Shown in pieces: positions 1 to 8,391 of a stretch of 64,000 nucleotides of DNA. The translations under genes and the position numbers were made by a program. The notes below the pieces were generated by a model that worked only from the letters and a program-made list of their open reading frames with translations, searched no databases and was not told the DNA's origin. This DNA is from JBMOOG01 sp049324535 (lineage in GTDB: Bacteria > Pseudomonadota > Alphaproteobacteria > Rhodobacterales > Rhodobacteraceae), in the NCBI GenBank assembly GCA_049324535.1, contig JBMOOG010000001.1, forward strand, positions 124,001 through 188,000, written 5' to 3'. Numbering within the stretch: position 1 is the stretch's first letter; the number at the start of each line of letters is the position of its first letter.

Positions 1-800
1 CCCCGCGCCAGGTCTCGGCGGCCGGCGGCTACCTCGTGGAACTGCGGGGTCAGCCCATCCGGCCGCGTGTGCTGTCGGCCTACATCCTGGGCCTCGCCTC
101 GCTTGGCGACTTTGCGGCGGCGGTGGCGGCCTACGGCGACGCCGCCCCGTCCCTGTCCGCGGACCGCGCCGATGCGGTGCTCTCCGGCCTCTATGCCGAT
201 CTCGCCGAGGCTGCGGACGACGCGACCTTCCTGCGGATGCTCGAGCGGACCGCCGCATTCCGGCAGGACCGCGACCTGTCCCCGCACGCCCGACTGGCCG
301 TCGCACGTCGCCTTGCGGACCTCGGTCTTCTGGCCGGGGCCGAGGATGCGGCGGGGCCGGCGCTCGACACCGAGGAGGGTGCGGCCCTCGCGGCGCGGCT
401 GGCGCTCGGTCGCGGGGATCCCGCCGCCGCGCTGGCAAGGATCGAGGGTCTCGAATCGCCCGAGATCGACCCTCTGCGGGCCGAGGCGCTGGCGCGCCTC
501 GGACGGCACGGCGAGGCGGCCCCGAGACTGGCCACGCTTGGACGAGAGGCGGCCGCCGGCCGCGAAGCGTGGCTCTCGGGCGATCCCGACCTTGTGTCGC
601 GGCTTGGCGGCGCAGCCCGCGTCGCGGACCTGTCCGTGCTCGCACCCGCCGCGGATGCCGGGACCGCACCCGCGGATCCGGCCGTTCTGTCCGGTGCCAG
701 GGCTGCGCTGGAGCGGAGCCGGGCGCTGCGCGCCGCCGTCGGGCGAGTTCTGCCCGACGAGGCGGCCGTCGCTAACCCTTCGTCAAGTCCCGGCCCCTAG
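1..800 (+). CDS. Uncharacterised flagellar-locus protein, 3' part, helical repeat type
   Basis: The frame is open from the left edge (first full codon at base 3) to TAG at 798-800, so the start lies outside the window. The visible 265 residues are rich in Ala, Leu, Arg and Gly. They form amphipathic helices in a loose repeat of about 35 residues, as in TPR-like solenoids. There is no signal peptide or membrane segment in this part and no catalytic motif was recognised. It lies 37 bp upstream of the SltF-type transglycosylase and reads into the export-gate genes, so it is probably part of the same flagellar operon. A GTG at 36 could initiate, but the in-frame codons before it are open and look coding, so a longer protein is more likely. 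Function unknown; a scaffold or assembly role is only a guess from context. Confidence 0.7.
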   Translation, partial: PRQVSAAGGYLVELRGQPIRPRVLSAYILGLASLGDFAAAVAAYGDAAPSLSADRADAVLSGLYADLAEAADDATFLRMLERTAAFRQDRDLSPHARLAVARRLADLGLLAGAEDAAGPALDTEEGAALAARLALGRGDPAAALARIEGLESPEIDPLRAEALARLGRHGEAAPRLATLGREAAAGREAWLSGDPDLVSRLGGAARVADLSVLAPAADAGTAPADPAVLSGARAALERSRALRAAVGRVLPDEAAVANPSSSPGP

Positions 801-837
801 CGTCGGTGTCGTCGGCAAGAACTGCGACGGAATCATC

Positions 838-1596
838 ATGACCACATCCGCGACAGCCGTCCTGCGATCGTTCCGGTGGGCGCCGGGTCTCCTCGTGCTT
901 GGGCTCCTCGTGGCCGCAACGGCCGTCCGGCCCAGCACCGATCTGCCCGCGCTGTGCGACCGCGCGGCCAGCGAGGCCGCCGCGCGCAGCGGCGTCCCCC
1001 TCTCGGTCCTGCGGGCGATCACACTCGCCGAAACCGGGCGTGCCCTGTCGGGCGCGTTCCGTCCCTGGCCATGGACGGTGAACATGGAAGGCGCCGGGCA
1101 TTGGTTCGCCACCCGGGACGAGGCCCTCGCCTTCGTGCGCAAGGAATACGCGCGCGGTGCCCGCAGCTTCGACGTGGGCTGTTTCCAGATCAACTACAAG
1201 TGGCACGGGCAGGCCTTCGACTCGGTCGAGCAGATGTTCGATCCCGAGGCCAATGCGGCCTACGCCGCCGCGTTCCTGCGCCGCCTTTACGAATCGGCGG
1301 GCTCCTGGCCGCAGGCGGCCGGGGCCTACCACTCTCTCACGCCCGAGTACGCGGATCGCTACCGCGAACGCTTCGAACGCATCCATGCCGGGCTCGCCGG
1401 CACGCCGGCCCCGGTGGTGGAGATCCCCGACATCGTGGCGGCCGCGAACGGGAACGCGCCGCCGGCACCGCGCGAGAACCGCTTTCCGCTGTTCATCGCC
1501 GGCGCCCCCGGCTCGGCGGGGTCCCTGGTGCCTAGGGGTGGCGCGGGCGTCGGACCGCTCTTCGGTGCGGCCGGGCCGGCTGTCGCGGTGTGGTGA
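838..1596 (+). CDS. sltF: Flagellum-specific lytic murein transglycosylase (SltF type)
   Basis: A 252-residue exported lysozyme-fold enzyme that cleaves peptidoglycan glycan strands so the rod can cross the wall. ATG at 838 gives a hydrophobic segment at about residues 15-30, either a signal peptide or an anchor. The SLT domain follows: the putative catalytic Glu65 in the ITLAETGR motif, the family block GCFQINYKWHG at about 120, and the YHS...YADRY motifs near 165-180. The C-terminal 60 residues are a Pro/Ala/Gly-rich tail. In Rhodobacter the equivalent SltF is needed for flagellum formation and interacts with the rod scaffold; this role is inferred from family and position. Its TGA overlaps the flhA ATG by one base (TGATG), indicating coupled translation. 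Confidence 0.88.
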   Translation: MTTSATAVLRSFRWAPGLLVLGLLVAATAVRPSTDLPALCDRAASEAAARSGVPLSVLRAITLAETGRALSGAFRPWPWTVNMEGAGHWFATRDEALAFVRKEYARGARSFDVGCFQINYKWHGQAFDSVEQMFDPEANAAYAAAFLRRLYESAGSWPQAAGAYHSLTPEYADRYRERFERIHAGLAGTPAPVVEIPDIVAAANGNAPPAPRENRFPLFIAGAPGSAGSLVPRGGAGVGPLFGAAGPAVAVW

Positions 1597-3674
1597 TGGC
1601 CCGGCTCTCGATCCCGGCGCTCTTCCAGCCGACGGTGCTTCTGGCGCTGGCCCTCCTTGCGGTGATCGTGATGATGATCCTGCCGGTGCCGACCTGGGTG
1701 CTCGACATCGGCCTTGCCGCGTCCTTCGCGATCGCGATCCTCATCTTCACCATCACCCTCTTCATCGAGCGTCCGCTCGACTTCTCCTCCTTCCCGACGC
1801 TGCTGCTGGCATCGCTGATGCTCAGGCTGTCGCTCAACGTCTCGTCGACGAAACTCATCATCGGGAAGGGGCACACCGGCCCGCAGGCCGCCGGCCACGT
1901 GATCGAAGGCTTCGCCATGTTCATCATGTCGGGCTCGGTGCTGATCGGCCTTGTCGTCTTCGGTGTGCTGCTGATCGTCAACTTCATCGTCATCACCAAG
2001 GGCGCGGGTCGCATGGCCGAGGTCAGCGCGCGCTTTGCGCTCGATGCGATGCCCGGCCGCCAGCTTGCGATCGACAGCGACATCAGCGCCGGCGCAATCG
2101 ACCACGCCGAGGCGCGGGCCCGGCGAGAGCGCGAACAGGCCGAGACAACCTTCTTCGGCTCGCTCGACGGTGCGTCGAAATTCGTCAAGGGCGATGCCGT
2201 CGCCGGCCTCCTCATCACCTTCCTGAACCTGATCGTCGGGCTCCTGATCGGCACGGCGGTGCATGGCCTGCCCCTGGGTCGGGCCTTCGAGACCTACGCC
2301 ATCCTGACCGTCGGCGACGGGCTGGTGACGCAGATCCCCGCGGTCATCATCTCGATCGCCTCCGCGCTTCTGCTCGCGCGCGGCGGGGCCCGGGGGTCGG
2401 CCGACAGCGAGCTGCTGCGCCAGCTTGGCCAGTATCCCCCGGCCCTCGCGACCGTCGGCGCGCTCATGGTGGTCTTCGCCCTGGTGCCGGGCCTGCCCTT
2501 CGTCCCCTTCGTCTCCGCGGCGGCGATCCTCGGGACCGCGGCTTTCCTCCTGCACCGGAGACGCCGGCCAGCCGCCGCGGTGGCGGATCCGCCCGCGGCA
2601 ACGCCGCCGGCGCGGCCGCGCGTGGGCGACCTGCTCGACCTCGACGACATCCATGTCGAGTTCGCACCCGATCTCGTGGGCATGGTGCTCGATTCCGGGA
2701 CCGGGCTCGACGCGCGCATCGTCAACATGCGCAACCACATCGCGACGACCTATGGCATCATCCTGCCCGAGATCCGTCTCACCGACGATGCCGGTTTGGG
2801 GCCGGGCGAGTACCGGATCCGCATCCAGGGCGTCGAGCAGGCGCGTGACCGGCTGCTGCCGGACCGCGTCCTCGCGCTGATGCCGCCCGACGACACACCC
2901 CTCCCCGCCGGGATCGAGGTGCGCGAGCCGGTCTATGGCGCGCCGGCCCGTTGGATCGACCAGAGGCTCGAGGCCGACGCCGCCATGTCCGGCGCCACGG
3001 TGGTCAGCCCCAGCGAGATCCTCGCCACCCATCTGCTCGAGGTCATCCGGCGCAACCTTGGCCGGCTTCTCACCCTGCGCGCGCTGCGCCGCCTGATCGA
3101 CGAGCTGGGGCGGGTGTCCGATCCGGCCCGGGCCGAAGCCAACCGCAAGCTCTTCGACGAACTCATCCCGGACAAGGTCCCGGTCGAGCTGCTGCTGGCC
3201 GTGCTGCGGCTGCTCCTCGACGAGAAGGTGTCCATCCGCAACCTGCCGGTCATCCTCGAGGCCATCGCCGAGGGCCGCGGGCTGGGTCCGGCCGACGCCG
3301 TGGCCGAGCATGTCCGCCGGCGGCTGGCCTTCCAGATCGTGGGCGACCTGCGTCGGCCGGACGGCACGATCGCGATCGTCCAGCTGGCGCCCGAGTGGGA
3401 GACGGCTTTCGCCGCACACCAGATCGACGGCGAGCGCGCCCTGCCCGAGGTGGCCCTGCCACCCGATCTCTTCAACCGGCTCACCACGTCGGTGGCCGAG
3501 CGGGTGGCGCGGGCGGCCGAGCGCGGCGCAATGCCGGCCGTGGTGACCGCGGCCCGCCGGCGACGCTTCCTGCGCTCGGCGCTCGCCGCCCGCGGGATAC
3601 CGGCGCCGGTGCTCTCCTATGACGAGCTCGGCACCGACGCAAAGCCCTCGATCGTCGGTCTGGTGCCCGCATGA
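1596..3674 (+). CDS. flhA: Flagellar type III export-gate protein FlhA
   Basis: A 692-residue inner-membrane component of the flagellar export apparatus. The N-terminal half (about 1-310) carries eight predicted membrane helices and the FHIPEP-family signature region, with RLSLNVSSTKLI near 75-90 and the conserved cytoplasmic block AEVSARFALDAMPG near 135-150. The C-terminal half (about 340-692) is the cytoplasmic domain that docks substrate-chaperone complexes. Length matches the family. ATG at 1596 overlaps the sltF stop; GTG codons at 1590 and 1593 are in frame but would overlap further. The gene ends in an ATGA overlap with fliR, so translation is probably coupled. Confidence 0.97.
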   Translation: MARLSIPALFQPTVLLALALLAVIVMMILPVPTWVLDIGLAASFAIAILIFTITLFIERPLDFSSFPTLLLASLMLRLSLNVSSTKLIIGKGHTGPQAAGHVIEGFAMFIMSGSVLIGLVVFGVLLIVNFIVITKGAGRMAEVSARFALDAMPGRQLAIDSDISAGAIDHAEARARREREQAETTFFGSLDGASKFVKGDAVAGLLITFLNLIVGLLIGTAVHGLPLGRAFETYAILTVGDGLVTQIPAVIISIASALLLARGGARGSADSELLRQLGQYPPALATVGALMVVFALVPGLPFVPFVSAAAILGTAAFLLHRRRRPAAAVADPPAATPPARPRVGDLLDLDDIHVEFAPDLVGMVLDSGTGLDARIVNMRNHIATTYGIILPEIRLTDDAGLGPGEYRIRIQGVEQARDRLLPDRVLALMPPDDTPLPAGIEVREPVYGAPARWIDQRLEADAAMSGATVVSPSEILATHLLEVIRRNLGRLLTLRALRRLIDELGRVSDPARAEANRKLFDELIPDKVPVELLLAVLRLLLDEKVSIRNLPVILEAIAEGRGLGPADAVAEHVRRRLAFQIVGDLRRPDGTIAIVQLAPEWETAFAAHQIDGERALPEVALPPDLFNRLTTSVAERVARAAERGAMPAVVTAARRRRFLRSALAARGIPAPVLSYDELGTDAKPSIVGLVPA

Positions 3675-4447
3675 CGCTGGAAGCGGCCGACCTCGCAGAC
3701 CTGGCCGGACCCTACGGCGCGGCGGTCCTTCTCGTCTTCCTGCGGGTCGGCGGGGCCATGGCCGGCCTGCCCGCCTTCGGCGAACCGATGCTGCCGCGGA
3801 CGGTCCGGCTTGCGCTGGCCATCGGGTTCACGCTGGTGATCGCGCCGATGGTGATCGGCACCCCGGCAGCGATGCCGACGCCGGCCGTTCTGGCGGCGGC
3901 CGCGCTGGCGGAGGTCGCGGTCGGCGTCGCCCTCGGCCTTGTGGTGCGGGGCTTCGTCTTCGCACTCCAGACCGCCGGCGCGGTGGCGGCACAGGCCGGC
4001 TCGCTTGCGCAGATGCTGGGGGGATTCGCCGCCGAGCCGATGCCGGCGCTCGGCCATCTCTTCGTGCTTGGGGGGCTCTGCCTCGCGGTGACGGCCGGCC
4101 TGCATGTCACGCTCGCCGCCTATCTGGTGGCGTCCTACGACGTCGTGCCGCGGGGCGTGATGCCCGCGCCCGACGCGGTGCGGTCCTGGGGCGTGTCGCA
4201 TCTGGCGACGAGCTTTGCGCTTGCCCTGCGGCTCGCGGCGCCCTTCGTCATCGGCGGGCTCCTCTACAACCTGGGCCTCGCCGCGATCAACCGGGCGATG
4301 CCGCAGCTCATGGTGTCGCTGATCGGGGCCCCGGCGCTTGGGCTCGGCATGCTGGCGATGGTCGCGCTTGCCGTTCCCGCCGGCCTGGCCGTCTGGCATC
4401 AGGATCTGCTCGCCGTCCTGGCCGCTCCGTTCGGGGTCGCGCGATGA
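3671..4447 (+). CDS. fliR: Flagellar export-gate protein FliR
   Basis: A 258-residue polytopic membrane protein of the FliP-FliQ-FliR gate complex. Predicted membrane helices span almost the whole length. The conserved core includes FLRVGGAMAGLPAFGE near residue 20-35 and the late NRAMPQLMVSLIG segment near residue 205-220, which matches the family pattern N-(R/K)-x-x-P-Q-x-x-(V/I). Start ATG at 3671 overlaps the flhA stop by four bases, and its own stop overlaps the flhB start the same way. Together with fliQ at 9111-9377 it supplies two of the three gate subunits; fliP is not in the window. Confidence 0.96.
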   Translation: MTLEAADLADLAGPYGAAVLLVFLRVGGAMAGLPAFGEPMLPRTVRLALAIGFTLVIAPMVIGTPAAMPTPAVLAAAALAEVAVGVALGLVVRGFVFALQTAGAVAAQAGSLAQMLGGFAAEPMPALGHLFVLGGLCLAVTAGLHVTLAAYLVASYDVVPRGVMPAPDAVRSWGVSHLATSFALALRLAAPFVIGGLLYNLGLAAINRAMPQLMVSLIGAPALGLGMLAMVALAVPAGLAVWHQDLLAVLAAPFGVAR

Positions 4448-5511
4448 GCGCGGATGACGAGGGACGCGATCATGAACCGACCGAGCGGCGGCTGGAGGAG
4501 GCGCGCCGGAAGGGCGATCTGCCGCGATCGGCGGACACCAACACGGCGGCCTCCTACCTCGGCCTCCTGATCGCCCTGGCGGGCCTCGGGGCGGCCGGCG
4601 TCGCGGCGTTTGCGCAGTCCGCCTCGGCCTTCCTGGCGGCGGCGGCGGATCCGGTTCGACGTCCGGGCGCGGTGGTCGCGCTCGATGCCTTCCGGATGGC
4701 AGCGGCCTTCTGGCCCGCTCTGGTCCTGCCGGCCACGGCTGTTCTGACCGCGCTGGTCGTCCAGCGGGCTGTCGTCGTAGCGCCCGACAAGCTGGCGCTG
4801 CGGCTCTCGCGCATCGATCCCCTGGCCAATGCCCGGCAGAAGTTCGGCCGGGGCGGCCTTGTCGAGTTCGCGAAGGCTCTCATCAAGGCGGCCGCGGTCG
4901 CCGCCGGTCTCGTGATGCTGGCCGGCGGCGACGGCGACCGGATCCTCGCGTCCCAGCGGCTGCCGGCGGCCGCCGTCGGGACCCTGGCCGCGCGGGTGCT
5001 GACCGAGGTGGTGCTCTGGTCCGCGCTCGTGGCCGGAGCCATCGGGGCGGCCGATCTTCTCTGGCAGCGGTTCGAGTTTCGTCGCCGCAACCGGATGACG
5101 CGCCAGGAACTGGTCGACGAATTCAAGCAGTCCGAGGGCGACCCGCATCTGCGGCAGGCGCGGCGGCAGCGCGCCGAGGCGATCGCCACCAACCGGATGC
5201 TGCGGGACGTTGCGCGCGCGGATGTGGTGATCGTGAACCCGACGCACTATGCCGTCGCCCTGCGCTGGACCCGAGCGAGCGGCCGCGCGCCGGTCTGCGT
5301 GGCCAAGGGCGTGGACGCGATGGCCGCGCAGATCCGGCTGCGTGCGGCCGAGGCGGGCGTTCCCATCCGCAGCGATCCCCCGACGGCGCGCGCCCTGCAT
5401 GCGAGCGTCGGCCTCGGCGAGGAGATCCGCACCGAGCATTTCGCGCCGGTCGCCGCGGCCATCCGCTTTGCCGAGGCCATGCGGCGCCGGTCGCGGGAGC
5501 GCGGCCGGTGA
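4444..5511 (+). CDS. flhB: Flagellar export switch protein FlhB
   Basis: A 355-residue inner-membrane protein that switches the export apparatus from rod/hook to filament substrates. A charged N-terminus (PTERRLEEARRKGDLPRS) precedes four predicted membrane helices between about 30 and 215. The cytoplasmic domain contains the autocleavage tetrapeptide NPTH, with Asn265-Pro266 placed like the N269-P270 bond of the enteric protein. Length is typical. The start ATG overlaps the fliR stop and the stop overlaps the GTG of the next small gene, so the whole export-gate operon is joined by short overlaps. The chosen start gives the canonical N-terminus. Confidence 0.97.
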   Translation: MSADDEGRDHEPTERRLEEARRKGDLPRSADTNTAASYLGLLIALAGLGAAGVAAFAQSASAFLAAAADPVRRPGAVVALDAFRMAAAFWPALVLPATAVLTALVVQRAVVVAPDKLALRLSRIDPLANARQKFGRGGLVEFAKALIKAAAVAAGLVMLAGGDGDRILASQRLPAAAVGTLAARVLTEVVLWSALVAGAIGAADLLWQRFEFRRRNRMTRQELVDEFKQSEGDPHLRQARRQRAEAIATNRMLRDVARADVVIVNPTHYAVALRWTRASGRAPVCVAKGVDAMAAQIRLRAAEAGVPIRSDPPTARALHASVGLGEEIRTEHFAPVAAAIRFAEAMRRRSRERGR

Positions 5512-5873
5512 CCGGTCCGGCGAGGGGGGCTCGCGGGCTGGCGTCCCTGCAGCGCATCGCGGGGCTCGTGCGCGACCGCGCCATCGCCCGTCATGGCGCG
5601 GCGGCTCGCGACCTCCGCTCGGCGCAGGAGGCTCTTGCGGTGCTGGAGTCGGAGGCGCGCGAAAGCCGCATGACCGCATCCGCGGCCGAGGATGCGGTCA
5701 CGATGGTGGTGGCGGAACGCCATGCCCGGCTGGCCGAGCAAAAGGCCGCGGCCGCGCAGGCCCGTCTTGCCGAGCTGGCACCCGAAGCCGAGGTCTTGCG
5801 ACAGCGCGCGGCCGGCGCGCTCGGCCGGACGATCCTGCTTGCGCGGATGCGGGACGATGGAGGGCGCGGCTGA
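5508..5873 (+). CDS. Small coiled-coil flagellar protein, FliJ-like candidate
   Basis: A 121-residue soluble protein, rich in Ala, Arg and Glu and predicted to be almost entirely helical, with heptad-like spacing over residues 20-110. GTG at 5508 forms a GTGA overlap with the flhB stop, which strongly argues that it is translated. The size, all-helical coiled-coil composition and operon position suit FliJ, the export-ATPase stalk protein that interacts with FlhA and FliI. FliJ sequences are too poorly conserved to be recognised by eye, and in most flagellar loci fliJ lies next to fliI, which here is 4.7 kb away. The role is therefore inferred from shape and context only. Confidence 0.72.
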   Translation: MTGPARGARGLASLQRIAGLVRDRAIARHGAAARDLRSAQEALAVLESEARESRMTASAAEDAVTMVVAERHARLAEQKAAAAQARLAELAPEAEVLRQRAAGALGRTILLARMRDDGGRG

Positions 5874-5897
5874 CCGCGCCGCGCCCGTGCCGCCAGG

Positions 5898-6410
5898 TCA
5901 GCTGTCCTGGCGGACGATGTCCATGATGAGCACGTCATTGACCAGGTCGCCGAGATCGAGCCGCGCGTTCTCGAGCAGGGCGTGCCGCAGCGTGTCCAGG
6001 GTCTCTGCCTCGGTGAAGCGGTTGCGGAATCCGCCCGCGTTGGCGTGGTCGAACAGGACCTGGAGGAACCGGTTGCGCAGCTTCGGCTCGATCGCGAAGA
6101 CCGTCTCCCGGGCGCCCGGTCGGGTTTCGAGGCCGAGCGACAGGATGACCAGCGAGACGACATGGCCGTTCTCGACGACCGGGATCACGAACTGGTTGTT
6201 CAGCTTCACGTAGTCGAAGAGCGGAGCGCCGCCGTGCGTGGCGCCTTCGCTGCCGGCACCGGCGGCGTGCGGGTCGGCGGCGTGGCCGGCCTCGGCCTCG
6301 GCCGGGGCGGCTTTCGGGTCGGCGGTGTCGGAGGGGCGTAGGAGGAGACCGGCTCCGACACCGGCGCCGAGGCCGACGAGCGCCAGCAGAGGGGGAAGGA
6401 TCCAGCGCAT
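5898..6410 (-). CDS. fliL: Flagellar basal-body protein FliL
   Basis: A 170-residue single-pass inner-membrane protein. One N-terminal membrane helix (about residues 4-25) is followed by an Ala/Glu/His-rich linker (26-62) and a conserved periplasmic domain starting near FDYVKLNNQFVIPV. FliL associates with the stator around the basal body and influences torque or stator retention. It is the last gene of the leftward flgB-to-fliL operon, starting 8 bp after the flgH stop. It converges on the rightward export-gate operon with only 24 bp between stop codons. The long low-complexity linker is the only unusual trait. Confidence 0.88.
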   Translation of the reverse strand: MRWILPPLLALVGLGAGVGAGLLLRPSDTADPKAAPAEAEAGHAADPHAAGAGSEGATHGGAPLFDYVKLNNQFVIPVVENGHVVSLVILSLGLETRPGARETVFAIEPKLRNRFLQVLFDHANAGGFRNRFTEAETLDTLRHALLENARLDLGDLVNDVLIMDIVRQDS

Positions 6411-6418
6411 GGCACGCC

Positions 6419-7138
6419 TCAGAACGGCAGGAGGATGTCGGCGATCTGCTGGCCGTAACGGGGTTGCTGGACATCGCTGACCATGCCCCGGCCGCCATAG
6501 GAGATCCGCGCGCCGGCGATCTTGTCGTAGGTGACCTCGTTCTGGCGCGAGATGTCCTCGGGCCGCACGAAGCCCGACACCAGCAGCTCGCGCAGTTCGT
6601 TGTTCACGCGCACCTCCTGCGAGCCCTGGATGCGCAGAACCCCGTTCGGCAGCGTGTCGAGGATCGTCGCCGCGACCCGGAGCGTCAGCTTCTCCTTGCG
6701 CGACACCGACCCCTCACCCTGATAACTCGACTGCGACCGGGTCTGGTAGGCGCTGGCCAGGCTTGCGCCCTCGGGCAAGCGGGCGTCGAGCCTCTGCGGG
6801 ATGCCGAGCATCGCCGGTATGCCCATGCTGTCGGAAGAGGTCCGGGCGCGGCCGGAGCTGTTTGTGATCTCGGCCTTGTCGTTGATCTCGATGACCACGG
6901 TCAGAATGTCGCCGCGCTGGCCGGCGCGGTGATCGCCGAGAAGCGACCGGCGGCCGGCCGACCAGAGCGAGGCGGGGTCGCCGGCCCCGGTCCCATCGGT
7001 CGGCATGGCCGCCGTCGTCATGGCAAGGAATTCGTTGCCCGCCTCGACGGGCGTCAGCGCGGGCGCCTTTCCCACCGTGTCAAGCCGGGCACAGCCGGCG
7101 AGGGTGCAGCAGGCCATCAGCAGGGCCAGGGGTTTCAT
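6419..7138 (-). CDS. flgH: Flagellar L-ring protein FlgH
   Basis: A 239-residue outer-membrane lipoprotein that forms the L-ring bushing around the rod. The N-terminus has a type II signal peptide with lipobox LAGC and acceptor Cys16. Family blocks visible are SLWSAGRRSLLGDHRA near 60, the GDILTVVIEINDKAEITN strand near 80, and the C-terminal LVSGFVRPEDISRQNEV and RISYGGRG segments. Length is normal. Downstream on the same strand is fliL; upstream is flgA, whose product chaperones the neighbouring P-ring. The P-ring gene flgI itself is not in this window. Confidence 0.97.
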   Translation of the reverse strand: MKPLALLMACCTLAGCARLDTVGKAPALTPVEAGNEFLAMTTAAMPTDGTGAGDPASLWSAGRRSLLGDHRAGQRGDILTVVIEINDKAEITNSSGRARTSSDSMGIPAMLGIPQRLDARLPEGASLASAYQTRSQSSYQGEGSVSRKEKLTLRVAATILDTLPNGVLRIQGSQEVRVNNELRELLVSGFVRPEDISRQNEVTYDKIAGARISYGGRGMVSDVQQPRYGQQIADILLPF

Positions 7139-7161
7139 GCGCGTGTCCTTTCGCTTCGGTC

Positions 7162-7593
7162 TCAGTCAAGCCCGCTCACCTGAACGGCGCCGTCGGCCGT
7201 CACCCGGCCCTCGACCCGGCGTCGCGAGCCGAGGTTCATCGCCTGGACCCGGTCGCCCACGCCACCGCGATCGAGTGTCCGGCCCTCGGCCTCGATGACC
7301 ATCCCGCCCCGGCTGTAGCGAAGGACCACGAGGCCGTTGCGCTCGACCAGGGCGGGCGGCCCAAGCTGTGCTCTGGGGATCGGCTGGCCCCGATAGAGGA
7401 TCTGGCGGGACTCGAGCCCCTCGACCTCGTCGATCGCCGAAGCGGCGCCCTCCACCGAACCCGGCACGAGCGTGACATCTGCGGCCGCGATGACTTCGTG
7501 CGCGCGGATCGTACGTGCGGCCAGCACGGTCTCTGCACCGGCGGAGACGGGGGCGAGGCCAAGCGCGACCAGGGCGGCCAGGATCCGGCGCAT
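7162..7593 (-). CDS. flgA: Flagellar P-ring assembly chaperone FlgA
   Basis: A 143-residue periplasmic chaperone for P-ring assembly. The N-terminal 20 residues form a Sec signal peptide ending near AGA. The mature part is a short SAF/ChapFlgA domain, with the segment RTIRAHEVIAAADVTLVPG near 27-45 and the closing LGSRRRVEGRVTADGAVQV motif typical of the family C-terminus. It is shorter than enteric FlgA (about 220) but normal for alphaproteobacteria. The ATG overlaps the flgG stop by one base (TGATG), so translation is probably coupled to flgG. Confidence 0.93.
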   Translation of the reverse strand: MRRILAALVALGLAPVSAGAETVLAARTIRAHEVIAAADVTLVPGSVEGAASAIDEVEGLESRQILYRGQPIPRAQLGPPALVERNGLVVLRYSRGGMVIEAEGRTLDRGGVGDRVQAMNLGSRRRVEGRVTADGAVQVSGLD

Positions 7594-8378
7594 CAGCGGA
7601 CCTGCGTGGTGGCGCCAAGCATCTGGTCGGCGGCGGTGATGACCTTGGCGTTCATCTCGTAGCCCCGTTGCGCCTCGATCAGTTCGGTGATCTCGCGCAC
7701 CGGATCCACGGAACTGGACTCGAGATAGCCCTGCCGCAGCGTGCCGAGGCCGCTCTCGCCCGGCACAGCGGTCGTCGGACTGCCCGAGGCGCCGGTCTCG
7801 AGAAAGAGGTTCGAGCCGATCGCTTCGAGGCCCTTCTCGTTGGCAAAGCCGGCGAGGGTGAACTGTCCGAGGAGCGCGGGCTGGACCCGGTCGGAGAAAT
7901 AGGCGTAGACCTCGCCCGCCGCGTTGATCGAGAGGGACCGTGCATCGGCCGGCACGGTGATGTCCGGCGCCACTGGGAAGCCATCCGACGTGACGATCCG
8001 CCCGTCGGCCGACCGCTTCAGCGACCCGTCGCGCGTATAGGCCGAGAGGCCCGACGGCAGGGTGACCTCGAGGTAGCCCTGCCCGTCGATCGCGACGTCG
8101 AGATCGCCGCCGGTCGACGACAGGGAGCCCTGGGCGATCTCCAGCGTGACAGCGGCCGGGCGCACCCCGAGGCCGACCTGGACGCCGGTCGGCACCAGGG
8201 TTCCGTCGACCGCGCTGATCGTGCCGGGCCGGGTCAGTTGCTGATAGTGCAGGTCCGCAAATTCGGCGCGGCGCGCGTTGTAGCCGGTCGTCGACATGTT
8301 CGCGAGGTTGTTGGAAATCACCTCGACGCGCATCTGCTGGGCGCTCATGCCGGTTGCGGCGATCTGGAGTGCTTTCAT
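7593..8378 (-). CDS. flgG: Flagellar distal rod protein FlgG
   Basis: A 261-residue rod protein of the FlgE/F/G family. The N-terminal D0 region contains MKALQIAATGMSAQQ and the signature NNLANMSTTGYNARRAEF. The central part has the DLDVAIDGQGYLEV block, and the C-terminal helix carries VREITELIEAQRGYEMNAKV, which pairs with the N-terminal helix in the rod. Length matches the canonical 260. It starts 13 bp after the flgF stop behind a GGAG-type ribosome-binding site and overlaps flgA by one base. Confidence 0.98.
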   Translation of the reverse strand: MKALQIAATGMSAQQMRVEVISNNLANMSTTGYNARRAEFADLHYQQLTRPGTISAVDGTLVPTGVQVGLGVRPAAVTLEIAQGSLSSTGGDLDVAIDGQGYLEVTLPSGLSAYTRDGSLKRSADGRIVTSDGFPVAPDITVPADARSLSINAAGEVYAYFSDRVQPALLGQFTLAGFANEKGLEAIGSNLFLETGASGSPTTAVPGESGLGTLRQGYLESSSVDPVREITELIEAQRGYEMNAKVITAADQMLGATTQVR

Positions 8379-8391
8379 CGGGGGGTCTCCT

